From NCBI RefSeq assembly GCF_001427105.1, contig NZ_LMGI01000003.1:350618-414617 (forward strand): 64,000 nucleotides of DNA, read 5' to 3'. The notes beneath the pieces are model-generated. The model had not been told where the DNA came from and made no database searches. It saw only the letters and a program-made list of their open reading frames with translations. This DNA comes from Sphingopyxis sp. Root154. Its GTDB lineage: Bacteria; Pseudomonadota; Alphaproteobacteria; Sphingomonadales; Sphingomonadaceae. Positions within the stretch are counted from its first letter, which is position 1, and every line of letters starts with the position of its first letter. This document shows, piece after piece, positions 28,573 through 37,661 of the stretch. The translations under genes and the position numbers were made by a program.

Positions 28573-29514
28573 TTATATCGCGCTACGCGCATAATAGGCG
28601 TCGTCATCGAGGAGCAGCATATTCCGAAACTCCGCTGTCGACCCGTCGACCTGGGTGCGGAGCCATGCGGTGAAGATTTCGACCTGCGGGTGCATGGGGC
28701 GTTCGATCGAACGGTAGAGCTGGTAGCGCACACCCAGCCGAAAGGCGCGGCGCGTGCAGGCTACCAGCCTTTTGCCGGCGAGGAAGCTGTTCGATGCCAG
28801 CGGTACGGCCAGTGTGACGCCGGCGCCGGCTGCTGCGGCCTCATAGGCGAGTTGCTGCGTGTCGAAACTCTGCAGGCGCAATTCGCGCGCCTCGAGACCG
28901 GCCATGGCGAACCACCGTTGCCAGAGACCGTCAGGCACGCGGACCGAGACGAGCGGATAGCGGGAAATTTCCGCTTCGGTCTGCGGCGCGGCCCGCCCGT
29001 CCGCCAGGCGCGGGGCGCAGACGGGGATGGCTTCGGGGGTCAGAAGATGAATCGCCTCGATGCTGGGCGGCACCGCGAGATCGCCCCAGAAGGCGAGATG
29101 CACCTCGCCGCTGGCCAGCGTCTGGACATCGCGTGTGGCGGATATTTCGACGGGAATGCCCGTCTGGCGCTGGAATGCGGCGAGATGCGGCAGAAGCCAG
29201 GTCGCAAGGCTGTGCGAGGTCGCGACGCGTAGCGGGCGGTCGTCGCCGCAACGAATTGCGTCGGTGGCATATTGGATGCTCCTGATCGCAGGGGCTACGT
29301 CCTCCAGATAGCGCGCACCGACCGCGTTCAGGATGAGCGACTGGTCGGCGCGATCGAATAGACGGCGCCCCAGGAATTGTTCAAGCGCTGCGACCCGCCG
29401 GCTGACCGCCGACGGGCTGAGCGCCAGCCGGCGCCCGACCGCGCGCAGGCTTTCGCCCCGCGCCGCGGCGACGAAAATCTCGATCGACTCGAGCGGCGGT
29501 GCCTTTCGAAGCAT
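28573..29514 (-). CDS. LysR-family transcriptional regulator
   Basis: 313 residues from ATG 29514. The N-terminal winged helix-turn-helix includes RRLALSPSAVSRRVAALEQF; the C-terminal substrate-binding domain has LRVATSHSLATWLLPHLAAF and VHLAFWGDLAV, closest to GcvA-type regulators. It lies 65 bases after the phoD stop on the same strand and faces the ABC operon tail to tail; the target is not evident. Confidence 0.88.
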   Translation of the reverse strand: MLRKAPPLESIEIFVAAARGESLRAVGRRLALSPSAVSRRVAALEQFLGRRLFDRADQSLILNAVGARYLEDVAPAIRSIQYATDAIRCGDDRPLRVATSHSLATWLLPHLAAFQRQTGIPVEISATRDVQTLASGEVHLAFWGDLAVPPSIEAIHLLTPEAIPVCAPRLADGRAAPQTEAEISRYPLVSVRVPDGLWQRWFAMAGLEARELRLQSFDTQQLAYEAAAAGAGVTLAVPLASNSFLAGKRLVACTRRAFRLGVRYQLYRSIERPMHPQVEIFTAWLRTQVDGSTAEFRNMLLLDDDAYYARSAI

Positions 29515-29579
29515 GGCCTCGGCATAGCGTGGCCATGTCACAATTATGCGACAAGGCGCACACCGCATATACGCGCCGG

Positions 29580-31097
29580 CTAGAGCGATGCGCCCAGCCG
29601 GCGGTCCTCTATCACAAAGCTGCGCAGCGTGCGGCACGTCGCACGGGGATCTGCAAGGTCGGAGACGGCGCGCATCGCGCCCTCGATGCGGTCACTACGA
29701 ATGTCGAGGAGGACATAGCCGGCGTGCGCATTGTCGCGAAAACGGACATGGGGGTTCAAATCCGGCGCGGGTCCGAACAGCGCTTCGGGGCCGCTGCGCG
29801 ATGCGAGGCAGCTCGTGACGATTTCGGTTGCGACGGTCGCGCCCTCGGGGCGCGTAAAATCGCGCTTCACGTCGTTGACCCAGAAGGAATGCACGTCGCC
29901 GCCGAGAATCACGGCATTGCGCGTACCCGCGGCGTCGAGCGCATCGAGCAGGCGCGTGCGCGCGGCGGCGTAGCCGTCCCAGAATTGCGGATAGAGTGAA
30001 TCGGCTCCGGCGGGCAGCACGAGCCGGGAAAACAGCGTCTGCTGCGTCACCAGCGACCAGCGTGCCGGTCGCGTTGCAGTGGCTTGCTTGAACCATGCTT
30101 CCTGTACATGTCCCAGCATCGATCCCTGGTCGCTATCCGGCCGCGCGCATCGCGCGATCGGGCCGTCGGCGGTCGCACCTTCCACGATGCAAGTGCTCGG
30201 CGTCCGGTACTGGCGGGTGTCGAGGACATGGACCGCGGCGAGGTCGCCCCAGAAGCTGCTGCGATAAAGGCGCACCTCGCCGCCGGGATGGAGCGCCGAG
30301 GGGCGCAGCGGCATATGCTCGAAATAGGCGCGATAGGCGGCGGCACGACGGTCGACGAAAGCCTTCGGGTCGCCGGTGTAACCCGCGCGGTCGGCAAAAT
30401 AGTCGTTCTCGACCTCATGATCGTCCCAACTGACCAGAAAGGGCATGGCGGCATGTGCCGCGCTGAGGTCGGGATCGCTTCGATAGAGCGCGTGGCGCGC
30501 GCGATAGTCGTCCAGCGTGACCGGATCGGGGGCGCCGAAGCTGCGGATGTTCGGACCCGCGCCGAACGAACGCTCGTAAATATAGTCGCCGACCTGCAGC
30601 ACCGCCTCGACGCCGTTCGCGATCATGTCGCGATAGGCTGTGAACCAGCCCTGTTCCCAGTGCTGGCATGAGGTGAGCGCCATCCGCAGCCGATCGGGCG
30701 CCGCGGCGATCGTCGCAACCGTTCCGGTCCGGCTGACGGCCTCGCCGAAATGAAAGCGATAAAAATAGCGGCGGCCCGCCCCGAGCCCATGTGCTTCGAG
30801 ATGAACGGCCCCGCCGCGTGCCACCGGGGCAAGGGCCGTTCCGCGCCTGACGATACGGCGAAACCCGTCGTCTTCGGCGATCTCGTAGCCGACCAGCCGG
30901 TCCTCACCGAGGCCGGCAATCCGCGTCCACAGCACGAAGCCGTCGGTCGACGGCTCGCCCGAGGCGACCCCCAGCGCGAAGGGATCGACGGCGGTGCGCA
31001 CGCGGCTGGCGGCCGGGCGTGCGTGAAGCGGCCCTGCGAGGAACTGCGTTGCGGCGAGCGCCGCCGCGCGCGCGATCAATTGCCGCCGTCCGAGCAT
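29580..31097 (-). CDS. phoD: PhoD-type alkaline phosphatase/phosphodiesterase
   Basis: 505 residues. A Tat-like signal (GRRQLIARAAALAATQFLAG) precedes the PhoD N-domain (FALGVASGEPSTDGFVLWTR) and a metallophosphatase core: LTSCQHWEQGW, LQVGDYIYE, SWDDHEVENDYF and ILGGDVHSFW. PhoD enzymes need Ca2+/Fe3+ and release phosphate from mono- and diesters outside the cytoplasm. Its ATG overlaps the TBDT stop by one base, so the receptor probably supplies the phosphorylated substrate. No clear PhoB box upstream was found. Confidence 0.9.
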   Translation of the reverse strand: MLGRRQLIARAAALAATQFLAGPLHARPAASRVRTAVDPFALGVASGEPSTDGFVLWTRIAGLGEDRLVGYEIAEDDGFRRIVRRGTALAPVARGGAVHLEAHGLGAGRRYFYRFHFGEAVSRTGTVATIAAAPDRLRMALTSCQHWEQGWFTAYRDMIANGVEAVLQVGDYIYERSFGAGPNIRSFGAPDPVTLDDYRARHALYRSDPDLSAAHAAMPFLVSWDDHEVENDYFADRAGYTGDPKAFVDRRAAAYRAYFEHMPLRPSALHPGGEVRLYRSSFWGDLAAVHVLDTRQYRTPSTCIVEGATADGPIARCARPDSDQGSMLGHVQEAWFKQATATRPARWSLVTQQTLFSRLVLPAGADSLYPQFWDGYAAARTRLLDALDAAGTRNAVILGGDVHSFWVNDVKRDFTRPEGATVATEIVTSCLASRSGPEALFGPAPDLNPHVRFRDNAHAGYVLLDIRSDRIEGAMRAVSDLADPRATCRTLRSFVIEDRRLGASL

Positions 31098-33388
31098 CAG
31101 AAACGCGCCGTCAGGCGGGCATAGAACGAGCGGCCGTTGAGCCCGATCGGCGTCTCCTCGCCGGTCGGAAAGCTGCCGCCCGTCGCTCCGATCACCAGTT
31201 GCTGCCCGTCGATCTCGTCGGGGAGCGCGTCGAACAGATTTTGCACGCCGAGCACGAAGCGGATGCCGTCGGCCAGCGTATAGCCTGCGGCGAGATCGAC
31301 CGTTTCCTTGCCGCCGAACGTCTGGGCCCCGGTCAGCGGCGCCGATGTATAGGTGCCGAACGCGGCCACATTGGCCTGAAGATCGAACGGTCCATGGACC
31401 AGGCTCGCCTGCGCGGTGAATTTGCTGCGCGGCTGCGCCTCGGTCAGGAACAGGATCGACTTGGTGCTCAGCAGCGGCAGCGCCGGCAGCGCCGGATTCG
31501 GGCGTAGCGCGTCGAGTTTCGAATCGAACCAGCCATAGCCGAGCTGCACCGATGCATGCGTCTTTGCGCCGATATCGCCCTGCCAGCGCGCCGTCACTTC
31601 GACGCCCCGCGTCGTCGTGTCGACCGCGTTGGTGAAGAAGCGCACCTGCTGGAACCCGGTGATGCCCGCCCGCGTCAGGATCGCCTGCACCGCCGCGCCT
31701 CCGAGCTGCTCGCTGAGCGCGATGCGATCGCGGATGCGGATATGGAACCAGTCGGCGGTGAAGGAGAAGCCGTCGAATGGCCCGAACACGACCCCGACCG
31801 TGGCGTTGCGCGATCGCTCGGGCATGAGGTTGCTGGCGCCGAGCGCGCGGGCGACCGGGTCCGAAACCGGCAGCGTGCCGACCGTGACGAGCTGCCCTTG
31901 GCTCGTCGCGCCCTGCACCGCGCTGAAATATTGCTGCTGGAGCGACGGGGCCTTGAATCCGGTGCCGATTGTGCCGCGCACAGCAACCCCGTCGGCCGCA
32001 TCGAGCCGCGCCGTCGCGCGCCACGTCGTCTTGCCGCCGAAATCGTCATAATGGTCATAACGCATCGCGCCGCCGAGCAGCAGCGCCGCCACGGGTCGCA
32101 ACTCGACGTCCAGATAGGCGGCATAGGCATCGCGGCCGGCATCGGTCGGATTGCTGGGATTGAAGCCCGCGAAACCGTCCGCACCGAGGCCGAAATACGC
32201 CTGGGGCTCGCCGCTTCGGATGCGGTAGCTTTCGCGCCGATACTGGCCGCCCGCCGCGATATTGCCGCCCGCGAGCACGCCGTCGATCGGCAGCGACAGG
32301 GCAAGGTCTCCGACATGCTGGCCATAGGTGACGCCGCCTGAATCGAAGCGCGTCGGGCTTGCCAGCCCCAGCGAGGCATTGGCGGTGTCATAGACGCGAA
32401 AGGCCGCCTGATTCTCGCCATAGCCATAGCTGAGCTCGGCACGCAGTCGGCCGAACTCGTTCCGTATCCCGACGGTGGCGCCGACGTCGCGGATGTGCGG
32501 TTCGATGATCGGCAGGAAGCCGTCGGGATAAAGCGGCGAGAAGCCGGGCGTCCGGAACCCCGCCGCATTATTTGAAACCTTTCGCGTGATCGCACCGAAC
32601 GCATAGATTTCCGCCGTGCCGAGCGGCAACCCGGCGTCGAAGGCGACATTGGCCACACGCGCTTCGGGGTCGCCGATGCGATAGGTCACGCGATCGAAGC
32701 GCTGGTCGACGAAGGCGCGGTTAGTCGCCTCCTGCCCGCGTGCCAGAACCGTGAGCGTCAGATGACCGCCTTCGCCAAGACCGAAGCCCGCGCTGGCCGT
32801 TGCCATCGCGTGGGTACCGTCGCCTTCGCCGGTGATGCCGGCAAGCAGTTCGCCATAACCGCCCGCCGCGTTCGATTTGAGGATGATGTTGATGACGCCG
32901 GCGATCGCGTCAGAGCCATATTGCGCGGCGGCGCCGTCGCGCAGCACCTCGATTCGTTCGATCGCGCTTTGCGGGATCGTGTCGAGATCGACGCCCGCCG
33001 AACCCCGGCCGATACTGTTGTTGACGTTGAGCACGGCGTTGGCGTGCCAGCGTTTGCCGTTGACGAGCACCAGCGTCTGGTCCGGCGACAGCCCGCGCAG
33101 CGTCACGGGGCGCGTGTTGGCTGCGCTCGCGGTGGTCGCAGCCCGTGCGAAATTCACGCCGGGCTCGAGAAAGTTGAGCGCGCGCCCGAGGTCTGGATAG
33201 CCGCTTTCGAGTATCTCTTTGCCCGAAACGACGTCGATCGGCGCCGAGGAGTCGAGCGCCGCGCGCCCTTGGCTGCGCGTGCCCGTTACCACGATGTCGC
33301 CTTCACGCTGCGGCTCGACGCCGGCTTCTTGGGCATATGCCTCGCATGTAATAAATGCGGCAGTAGTCAGCAGAATTGTCCGAATCAT
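31097..33388 (-). CDS. TonB-dependent receptor coupled to phoD
   Basis: 763 residues with signal peptide (TILLTTAAFITCEAYAQ), TonB box DIVVTGTRSQ, plug motifs PVTLRGLSPDQTLVLVNGKR and IERIEVLRDGAAAQYGSDA, and a barrel ending SFYARLTARF. Translationally coupled to phoD through a TGATG overlap. It is probably a receptor for an organophosphate such as a phosphodiester or phosphorylated sugar; this is inference from context. Confidence 0.88.
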   Translation of the reverse strand: MIRTILLTTAAFITCEAYAQEAGVEPQREGDIVVTGTRSQGRAALDSSAPIDVVSGKEILESGYPDLGRALNFLEPGVNFARAATTASAANTRPVTLRGLSPDQTLVLVNGKRWHANAVLNVNNSIGRGSAGVDLDTIPQSAIERIEVLRDGAAAQYGSDAIAGVINIILKSNAAGGYGELLAGITGEGDGTHAMATASAGFGLGEGGHLTLTVLARGQEATNRAFVDQRFDRVTYRIGDPEARVANVAFDAGLPLGTAEIYAFGAITRKVSNNAAGFRTPGFSPLYPDGFLPIIEPHIRDVGATVGIRNEFGRLRAELSYGYGENQAAFRVYDTANASLGLASPTRFDSGGVTYGQHVGDLALSLPIDGVLAGGNIAAGGQYRRESYRIRSGEPQAYFGLGADGFAGFNPSNPTDAGRDAYAAYLDVELRPVAALLLGGAMRYDHYDDFGGKTTWRATARLDAADGVAVRGTIGTGFKAPSLQQQYFSAVQGATSQGQLVTVGTLPVSDPVARALGASNLMPERSRNATVGVVFGPFDGFSFTADWFHIRIRDRIALSEQLGGAAVQAILTRAGITGFQQVRFFTNAVDTTTRGVEVTARWQGDIGAKTHASVQLGYGWFDSKLDALRPNPALPALPLLSTKSILFLTEAQPRSKFTAQASLVHGPFDLQANVAAFGTYTSAPLTGAQTFGGKETVDLAAGYTLADGIRFVLGVQNLFDALPDEIDGQQLVIGATGGSFPTGEETPIGLNGRSFYARLTARF

Positions 33389-33645
33389 GATCGCCCCCGG
33401 CTGTGCAAGTTCGGGGCTGCCTCTAGCTGCGGCCGAACAGGGGTCGGTATCGCTCTATCGGCGACAGATGTTGCGTGGAGGGCAACACCCTAATCCGATC
33501 AATGCCTGGACGGGGCAACAGCCTTAGCCGACAATGATCCTTTGCCGGCACGACAGTTTACCGCGAATTTCGTTTGCAAGCTGCCTGTTCGTTTCCGGCC
33601 AAACGAGGTCGCAACCATCAAGGGAATGGCTCTGCACGAATTCAT

Positions 33646-34971
33646 TTATCCCGATTGCCGGACTGGCAGATGCAATGAAAAGCGTGCGCCTTCGGCCATT
33701 CGCTGGGCCGTCAACGAGCCGCCATGGGAGATCGCAATTTGCCGGGCAACGGCCAGGCCAACACCCGCGCCTTCAGCCTTTGTGGTATAGAATGGCAGGA
33801 AGATGTCTTCTGCGTTGACCGGAAGCCCATGCCCGTTGTCCTCGATAGCCAAGGTGAGCGCGCCGCCATCTATCTGGCAGCAAAAGGTTACGGTAGGTTG
33901 CGGCTGCTCGCGCGCCGCTTCGACGGCATTTTTGAGCAAGTTCAGAAGGGCTTGCTCGATCAGCTCGCGGTCCATTGCGACCGATGCTTGAGGAAGTGTC
34001 TCCATTAAGTGCACATCGACCTGCGGGTCGAAGCGGCGCGCGAGCCGGACCATTTCCTCCATGAACTCCGTGAGGTCGACGGGCACCAATTCGGGCTCGG
34101 GAATGGTGAGCCACTGGCGGTAGCGTTGGACGAACCCCATTAGATGCTGCGCGCGCTTTGCTATCGTCGTTGCCGCCGCCGCCGTTTCGCGGCGATCGGA
34201 GTCGGCGGCGGGATTCTGGGCCAGCGTGACCATAGACTCGGCGAGCGAAATGACCGGGCTCAACGAATTCATCATTTCGTGTGCGAGCACGCGGCTCAGG
34301 CGGTGCCAGGCGTCGGCTTCGACCGCGCCCAGCTCCTTGGAAACGCCCTGTACTGCGATCAATCGCCACCGCGTCCCATCGGCGAGATCGAACAGCGTGA
34401 CCGACGCATGCGCGGCGCGGCCGTCGGCCAAGCGAAGCATGCGGCCGGCCGCGGGGCCGCTTGCGAGCAGCGCGGCGGTGTCTTCGGGAAGGAAGGCCGG
34501 ATGATCGGCGAAGCGCGTCGACTGGGCGGGGCCGAGGGCGCGTGCGGCGCGATTACTGCGGATGAGGCGGCCGTCGGCATCGGTCACGAAGAGCGCGGCG
34601 GGCACGGTGTCGAGGAGCGCCGCATGGGTGTCGGTTTCGAAGCCGTGCCGCGTCTCGCGCGCCTGCATCGCGTCGACCGCGCGGGTGATCGCGGTGTCGA
34701 GATCGGCGAAGGCGGGCGGAAGCGGTGACGGACGATCGCGGGCGTCGCTCGCAAACTGGTCGATCAACTCGCGCATCGCCCGCTCGGCGCGGCCCGCGGC
34801 GCGGACGAGCGCGATGACCGTCAATATGGCAAGCGCCCCGGCGATCAGCCCGAGAGCAGGGCGGCCCGAGACCGCCAGTGCCGCGCTGCCCGCGACCAGG
34901 CATCCCGCGAGAAGTCCGCGGATCGCGAGCCCCGCCGCGAACGGCCAATGGCGCGGCGGGCTAAAGCCCAT
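33646..34971 (-). CDS. NtrY-like sensor histidine kinase
   Basis: 441 residues. Two N-terminal membrane segments (LAGCLVAGSAALAV and IAGALAILTVIALVRAA) are followed by a PAS-like region (DTVPAALFVTDADGRLI), the phospho-acceptor box SRVLAHEMMNSLSPVISLAE, and an ATPase domain with NLLKNAVEAA, DNGHGLP and FYTTKAEGAGVGLAV. The AHExMNSLxP box is typical of NtrY-type kinases. It overlaps its response regulator gene by 11 bases and probably phosphorylates it to control the divergent export operon. Confidence 0.9.
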   Translation of the reverse strand: MGFSPPRHWPFAAGLAIRGLLAGCLVAGSAALAVSGRPALGLIAGALAILTVIALVRAAGRAERAMRELIDQFASDARDRPSPLPPAFADLDTAITRAVDAMQARETRHGFETDTHAALLDTVPAALFVTDADGRLIRSNRAARALGPAQSTRFADHPAFLPEDTAALLASGPAAGRMLRLADGRAAHASVTLFDLADGTRWRLIAVQGVSKELGAVEADAWHRLSRVLAHEMMNSLSPVISLAESMVTLAQNPAADSDRRETAAAATTIAKRAQHLMGFVQRYRQWLTIPEPELVPVDLTEFMEEMVRLARRFDPQVDVHLMETLPQASVAMDRELIEQALLNLLKNAVEAAREQPQPTVTFCCQIDGGALTLAIEDNGHGLPVNAEDIFLPFYTTKAEGAGVGLAVARQIAISHGGSLTAQRMAEGARFSLHLPVRQSG

Positions 34972-35503
34972 GTTTCTCGATACGCCGATAGAGGGCAGGG
35001 CGCGTCAGCCCCAGCGCGGCGGCGGCGTGGCTGATATTGCCATCGGCGCGGGCGAGCGCGCGGATGATCGCGTGGCGCTCGATCTCCTCGAGACTCATCG
35101 CCGCCCCCGCGCGCTGGCGCGCGGTGAGCGCGGCCGCGGCGCGGATCGCCTCGAGGAGCCGATCGTTGCGCCACGGCTTGAGCAGGAAGTCGGAGGCGCC
35201 GCGCTTGAGCGCCTCGACTGCGATCGCCACCCCGCCGAACACCGTGAGTATGACGATTGCGAGCGACGGATCGGCGGCGCGCAGCCGGTCGATCGCCTCG
35301 AGCCCGGCCCGGCCGTCACGCTGATCGGGCCGGAAGTTCATGTCGAGCAGCGCGGCGTCAAAGGTTTCGAGCGACAATGATGCTGGAAGCGCGTCGGGAT
35401 CGGCAAAGGCCTCCACCTCGCCGACGCCGCGCAACGCGAGCCGGATCGCTTGCGTCACGGCGGCGTCGTCTTCGATCAGCAGGATTCGGAAGGAGGAAGG
35501 CAT
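34961..35503 (-). CDS. response regulator, receiver plus Fis-type HTH
   Basis: 180 residues from ATG 35503. Receiver with acidic pocket (LLIEDD, residues 11-13), phospho-Asp54 in ALLDMNF and Lys in FLLKPWRND. The C-terminal Fis-type helix-turn-helix ends ALGLTRPALYRRIEKHGL. It lacks the AAA+ sigma-54 domain of NtrC, like ActR/RegA regulators. A 34-bp inverted repeat upstream is its likely operator. Confidence 0.9.
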   Translation of the reverse strand: MPSSFRILLIEDDAAVTQAIRLALRGVGEVEAFADPDALPASLSLETFDAALLDMNFRPDQRDGRAGLEAIDRLRAADPSLAIVILTVFGGVAIAVEALKRGASDFLLKPWRNDRLLEAIRAAAALTARQRAGAAMSLEEIERHAIIRALARADGNISHAAAALGLTRPALYRRIEKHGL

Positions 35504-35581
35504 AGGCCATGCTACCGGATGTCGCGAAGGTAAGGAACCGGCGCAAAAGCAACGGCTTGTCGCCAGTGCGCCGCGAATCGC

Positions 35582-35615
35582 GGCGCCACGCTGTCCGATG
35601 CCGGACAGTGGCGCC
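35582..35615. promoter_or_regulatory. 34-bp near-perfect inverted repeat, candidate operator
   Basis: GGCGCCACGCTGTCCG (35582-35597) is repeated in inverse as CGGACAGTGGCGCC (35602-35615), with ATGC between and one bulged base. It lies in the 212-base region between the regulator and the HlyD gene. Dimeric Fis-type regulators bind such TGTCCG-type palindromes, so autoregulation and control of the export operon are likely. Confidence 0.6.
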
Positions 35616-35715
35616 GGCCACTTTGAGCAAAAAGCACCCCAAGCATCTGATTTGGTGTTGTTTCCCATTTTCTCCGCCGCGAGTGATACTCGGGGGATGA
35701 GGAGCAGATGACGCG

Positions 35716-36969
35716 ATGGACGAACCCCTCCGGCAAAACTGGCTGCGCCGGCACCGCCGTGGCGTATGGCTGGCGTTGGGGCTGGTGGGCGTGATGCTGG
35801 CGCTTGCCTTCGGGGTGCGCCAGTTCGCGGCGCCGTCGCTGGCGGTACCCTCGGGCGAGATCGTCGTCGCACGCGTCGAGCGCGGGCTGTTCCACGATAC
35901 GACCAGCCTGCAAGGCCGCATCGAACCGCGCGACACCATCTATCTCGATGCGGCCGAGGGCGGGCGCGTGCGCCGCCTGTTCGTGCGGTCGGGCGATCAT
36001 GTCGCGGCGGGGCAGCCGCTCGTCGAATTCACCAACACGACGCTCGAACTCGACATCCTGTCGCAGGAAGCGCGGCTTATCGAATCGATCACCCAGCTTC
36101 AGGCCTATCAGCAGCAGCTCGAACAGAACCGGAGCGACAATGCACAGGCGCTCGCACTCACGCGCTATGACCGCACCCGCGTCCATCGCGATCTCAACCG
36201 CAGCCTGCCGCTCGCCGAACGCGGCTTCGTTGCCGCAAAGACGATCGACAGCCTGAAGGACGAACTGCAATCGGTCGAGGACCGGCATGCGATCCAGGAA
36301 GCGCGCGGCCAGCGCCAAACCCGGCTGAGCGCGCTCCAGCAGCCGCAGATCGACACCCAGCTCGCGACATTGGGCAAGAGCCTTGCGGTGACGCGCGCCA
36401 AGCTGGGCGACCTCACCGTCCGCGCGCCCGCTGCGGGCCGTCTTGCGGCCTTCGAGGTCGAACTCGGCGAAAATCGCAATCGCGGCGACCGGCTCGGCGA
36501 ACTTGCGCTCGACACCGGCTTTCGCGTGACTGCGCGCGTCGACGAATATTATCTCGGTCGCGTGCAGGTCGGCCAACGCGCCGAGGCCGAGGCGCATGGA
36601 CGCCGGCTGGCGCTGGTCGTGACGCGCATCTATCCGCAGGTCGCCGAAGGCAGCTTTGGTGTCGACCTCGATTTTGCGGGCCAACAGCCGGTCGGGCTTG
36701 TCGCCGGCGAGGCGGTGCGGGGCCGACTATCGCTGGGTGCTCATCGCCGCGCGATCCTGCTCCCCGCCGGCGCCTTTCTCGAGGCGTCGGGCGGGCAATG
36801 GGCGTTCGTGCTGGCACCGGGCGGCGAGCATGCCGAACGCCAGCCCATCCGGATCGGCCGGCGTAACGCTGAGCAGGTCGAAATCCTGGCCGGGCTCAGC
36901 CCCGGCGACCGCGTGATCACGTCCAGCTATGACGGCTGGGACGCGTATCAACGCATCAACCTTCGTTAG
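35716..36969 (+). CDS. periplasmic adaptor (HlyD/MacA family) of ABC exporter
   Basis: 417 residues. One N-terminal membrane anchor (VWLALGLVGVMLALAFGV), a lipoyl half-motif (GGRVRRLFVRSGDHVAAGQP), a long coiled-coil hairpin (about residues 110-230), the second lipoyl half (LTVRAPAAGRLAAFEVELGE) and a beta-barrel/membrane-proximal domain. It would link the FtsX-type permease to an outer-membrane channel. First gene of an adaptor-ATPase-permease operon. Confidence 0.9.
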   Translation: MDEPLRQNWLRRHRRGVWLALGLVGVMLALAFGVRQFAAPSLAVPSGEIVVARVERGLFHDTTSLQGRIEPRDTIYLDAAEGGRVRRLFVRSGDHVAAGQPLVEFTNTTLELDILSQEARLIESITQLQAYQQQLEQNRSDNAQALALTRYDRTRVHRDLNRSLPLAERGFVAAKTIDSLKDELQSVEDRHAIQEARGQRQTRLSALQQPQIDTQLATLGKSLAVTRAKLGDLTVRAPAAGRLAAFEVELGENRNRGDRLGELALDTGFRVTARVDEYYLGRVQVGQRAEAEAHGRRLALVVTRIYPQVAEGSFGVDLDFAGQQPVGLVAGEAVRGRLSLGAHRRAILLPAGAFLEASGGQWAFVLAPGGEHAERQPIRIGRRNAEQVEILAGLSPGDRVITSSYDGWDAYQRINLR

Positions 36970-36978
36970 GAGCCCGTA

Positions 36979-37659
36979 ATGTTGAGCGTCGAAGCCATCT
37001 CGAAGAGCTATGAGACCAGCGACGTGCGTACGCACGCGCTAAGTGACGTGTCGCTGACCATCGGCGAGGGCGAGTTCGTCGCGATCATGGGGCCCTCGGG
37101 CTGCGGCAAGTCGACCTTGCTCAACATCCTCGGGCTGCTCGACCGCGCCGACGACGGGCGGATCGAATTGCTCGGCGAGGATGTGAGCCGCGCGAACGAA
37201 CGTGAGCTCACCCGGCTGCGCCGCGCCGCGATCGGGTTCGTGTTCCAGAGCTTCAACCTCGTTGACGAACTGAACGTCACCCGGAATGTCGAGCTCGGCC
37301 TGCTGTACCGCGGCGTCGATGCGCGCGAGCGGCGCGAACGCGTTGAAGCGGCGCTCGACCGCGTCGGCATGCGCCACCGCGCGCGGCATTTGCCGAAGCA
37401 GTTATCGGGCGGCCAGCAGCAACGCATCGCGGTCGCGCGCGCGATCGTGTCCGATCCGAAGCTGATTCTCGCCGACGAACCGACCGGCAACCTCGACACC
37501 GCCAATGGCGAAGCGGTGATGGACCTGCTCCAACAGGCGGTCGGTCGCGGCACCAGCGTGGTCATGGTCACCCACTCGCTCGCGCAGGCCGATCGCGCCA
37601 ACCGCAAGATCCAGCTGCTCGACGGTCGGGTGGTCAGCCAGACGCAGCTTGGCGTCTGA
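36979..37659 (+). CDS. MacB/LolD-type ABC transporter ATPase
   Basis: 226 residues. Walker A GPSGCGKST, Q-loop FVFQSFNLVDEL, signature LSGGQQQRIAVARAI, Walker B LILADEPTGNLD and switch MVTHSLAQA. Stand-alone partner of the FtsX permease two bases downstream. Regulated with its operon by the divergent two-component system (inferred). Confidence 0.95.
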   Translation: MLSVEAISKSYETSDVRTHALSDVSLTIGEGEFVAIMGPSGCGKSTLLNILGLLDRADDGRIELLGEDVSRANERELTRLRRAAIGFVFQSFNLVDELNVTRNVELGLLYRGVDARERRERVEAALDRVGMRHRARHLPKQLSGGQQQRIAVARAIVSDPKLILADEPTGNLDTANGEAVMDLLQQAVGRGTSVVMVTHSLAQADRANRKIQLLDGRVVSQTQLGV

Positions 37660-37661
37660 CC

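Noticed and set aside
31098-32024. Upstream extension of the phoD frame
   Set aside because: It is the antisense-like alternative frame of the TBDT gene; the Tat-like signal at 31097 marks the true start.
33389-33645. Possible small gene or Pho box upstream of the phoD-linked TBDT
   Set aside because: Only a single CTGTCG half site was seen and no ORF with protein-like features, so nothing is annotated in this 257-base gap.
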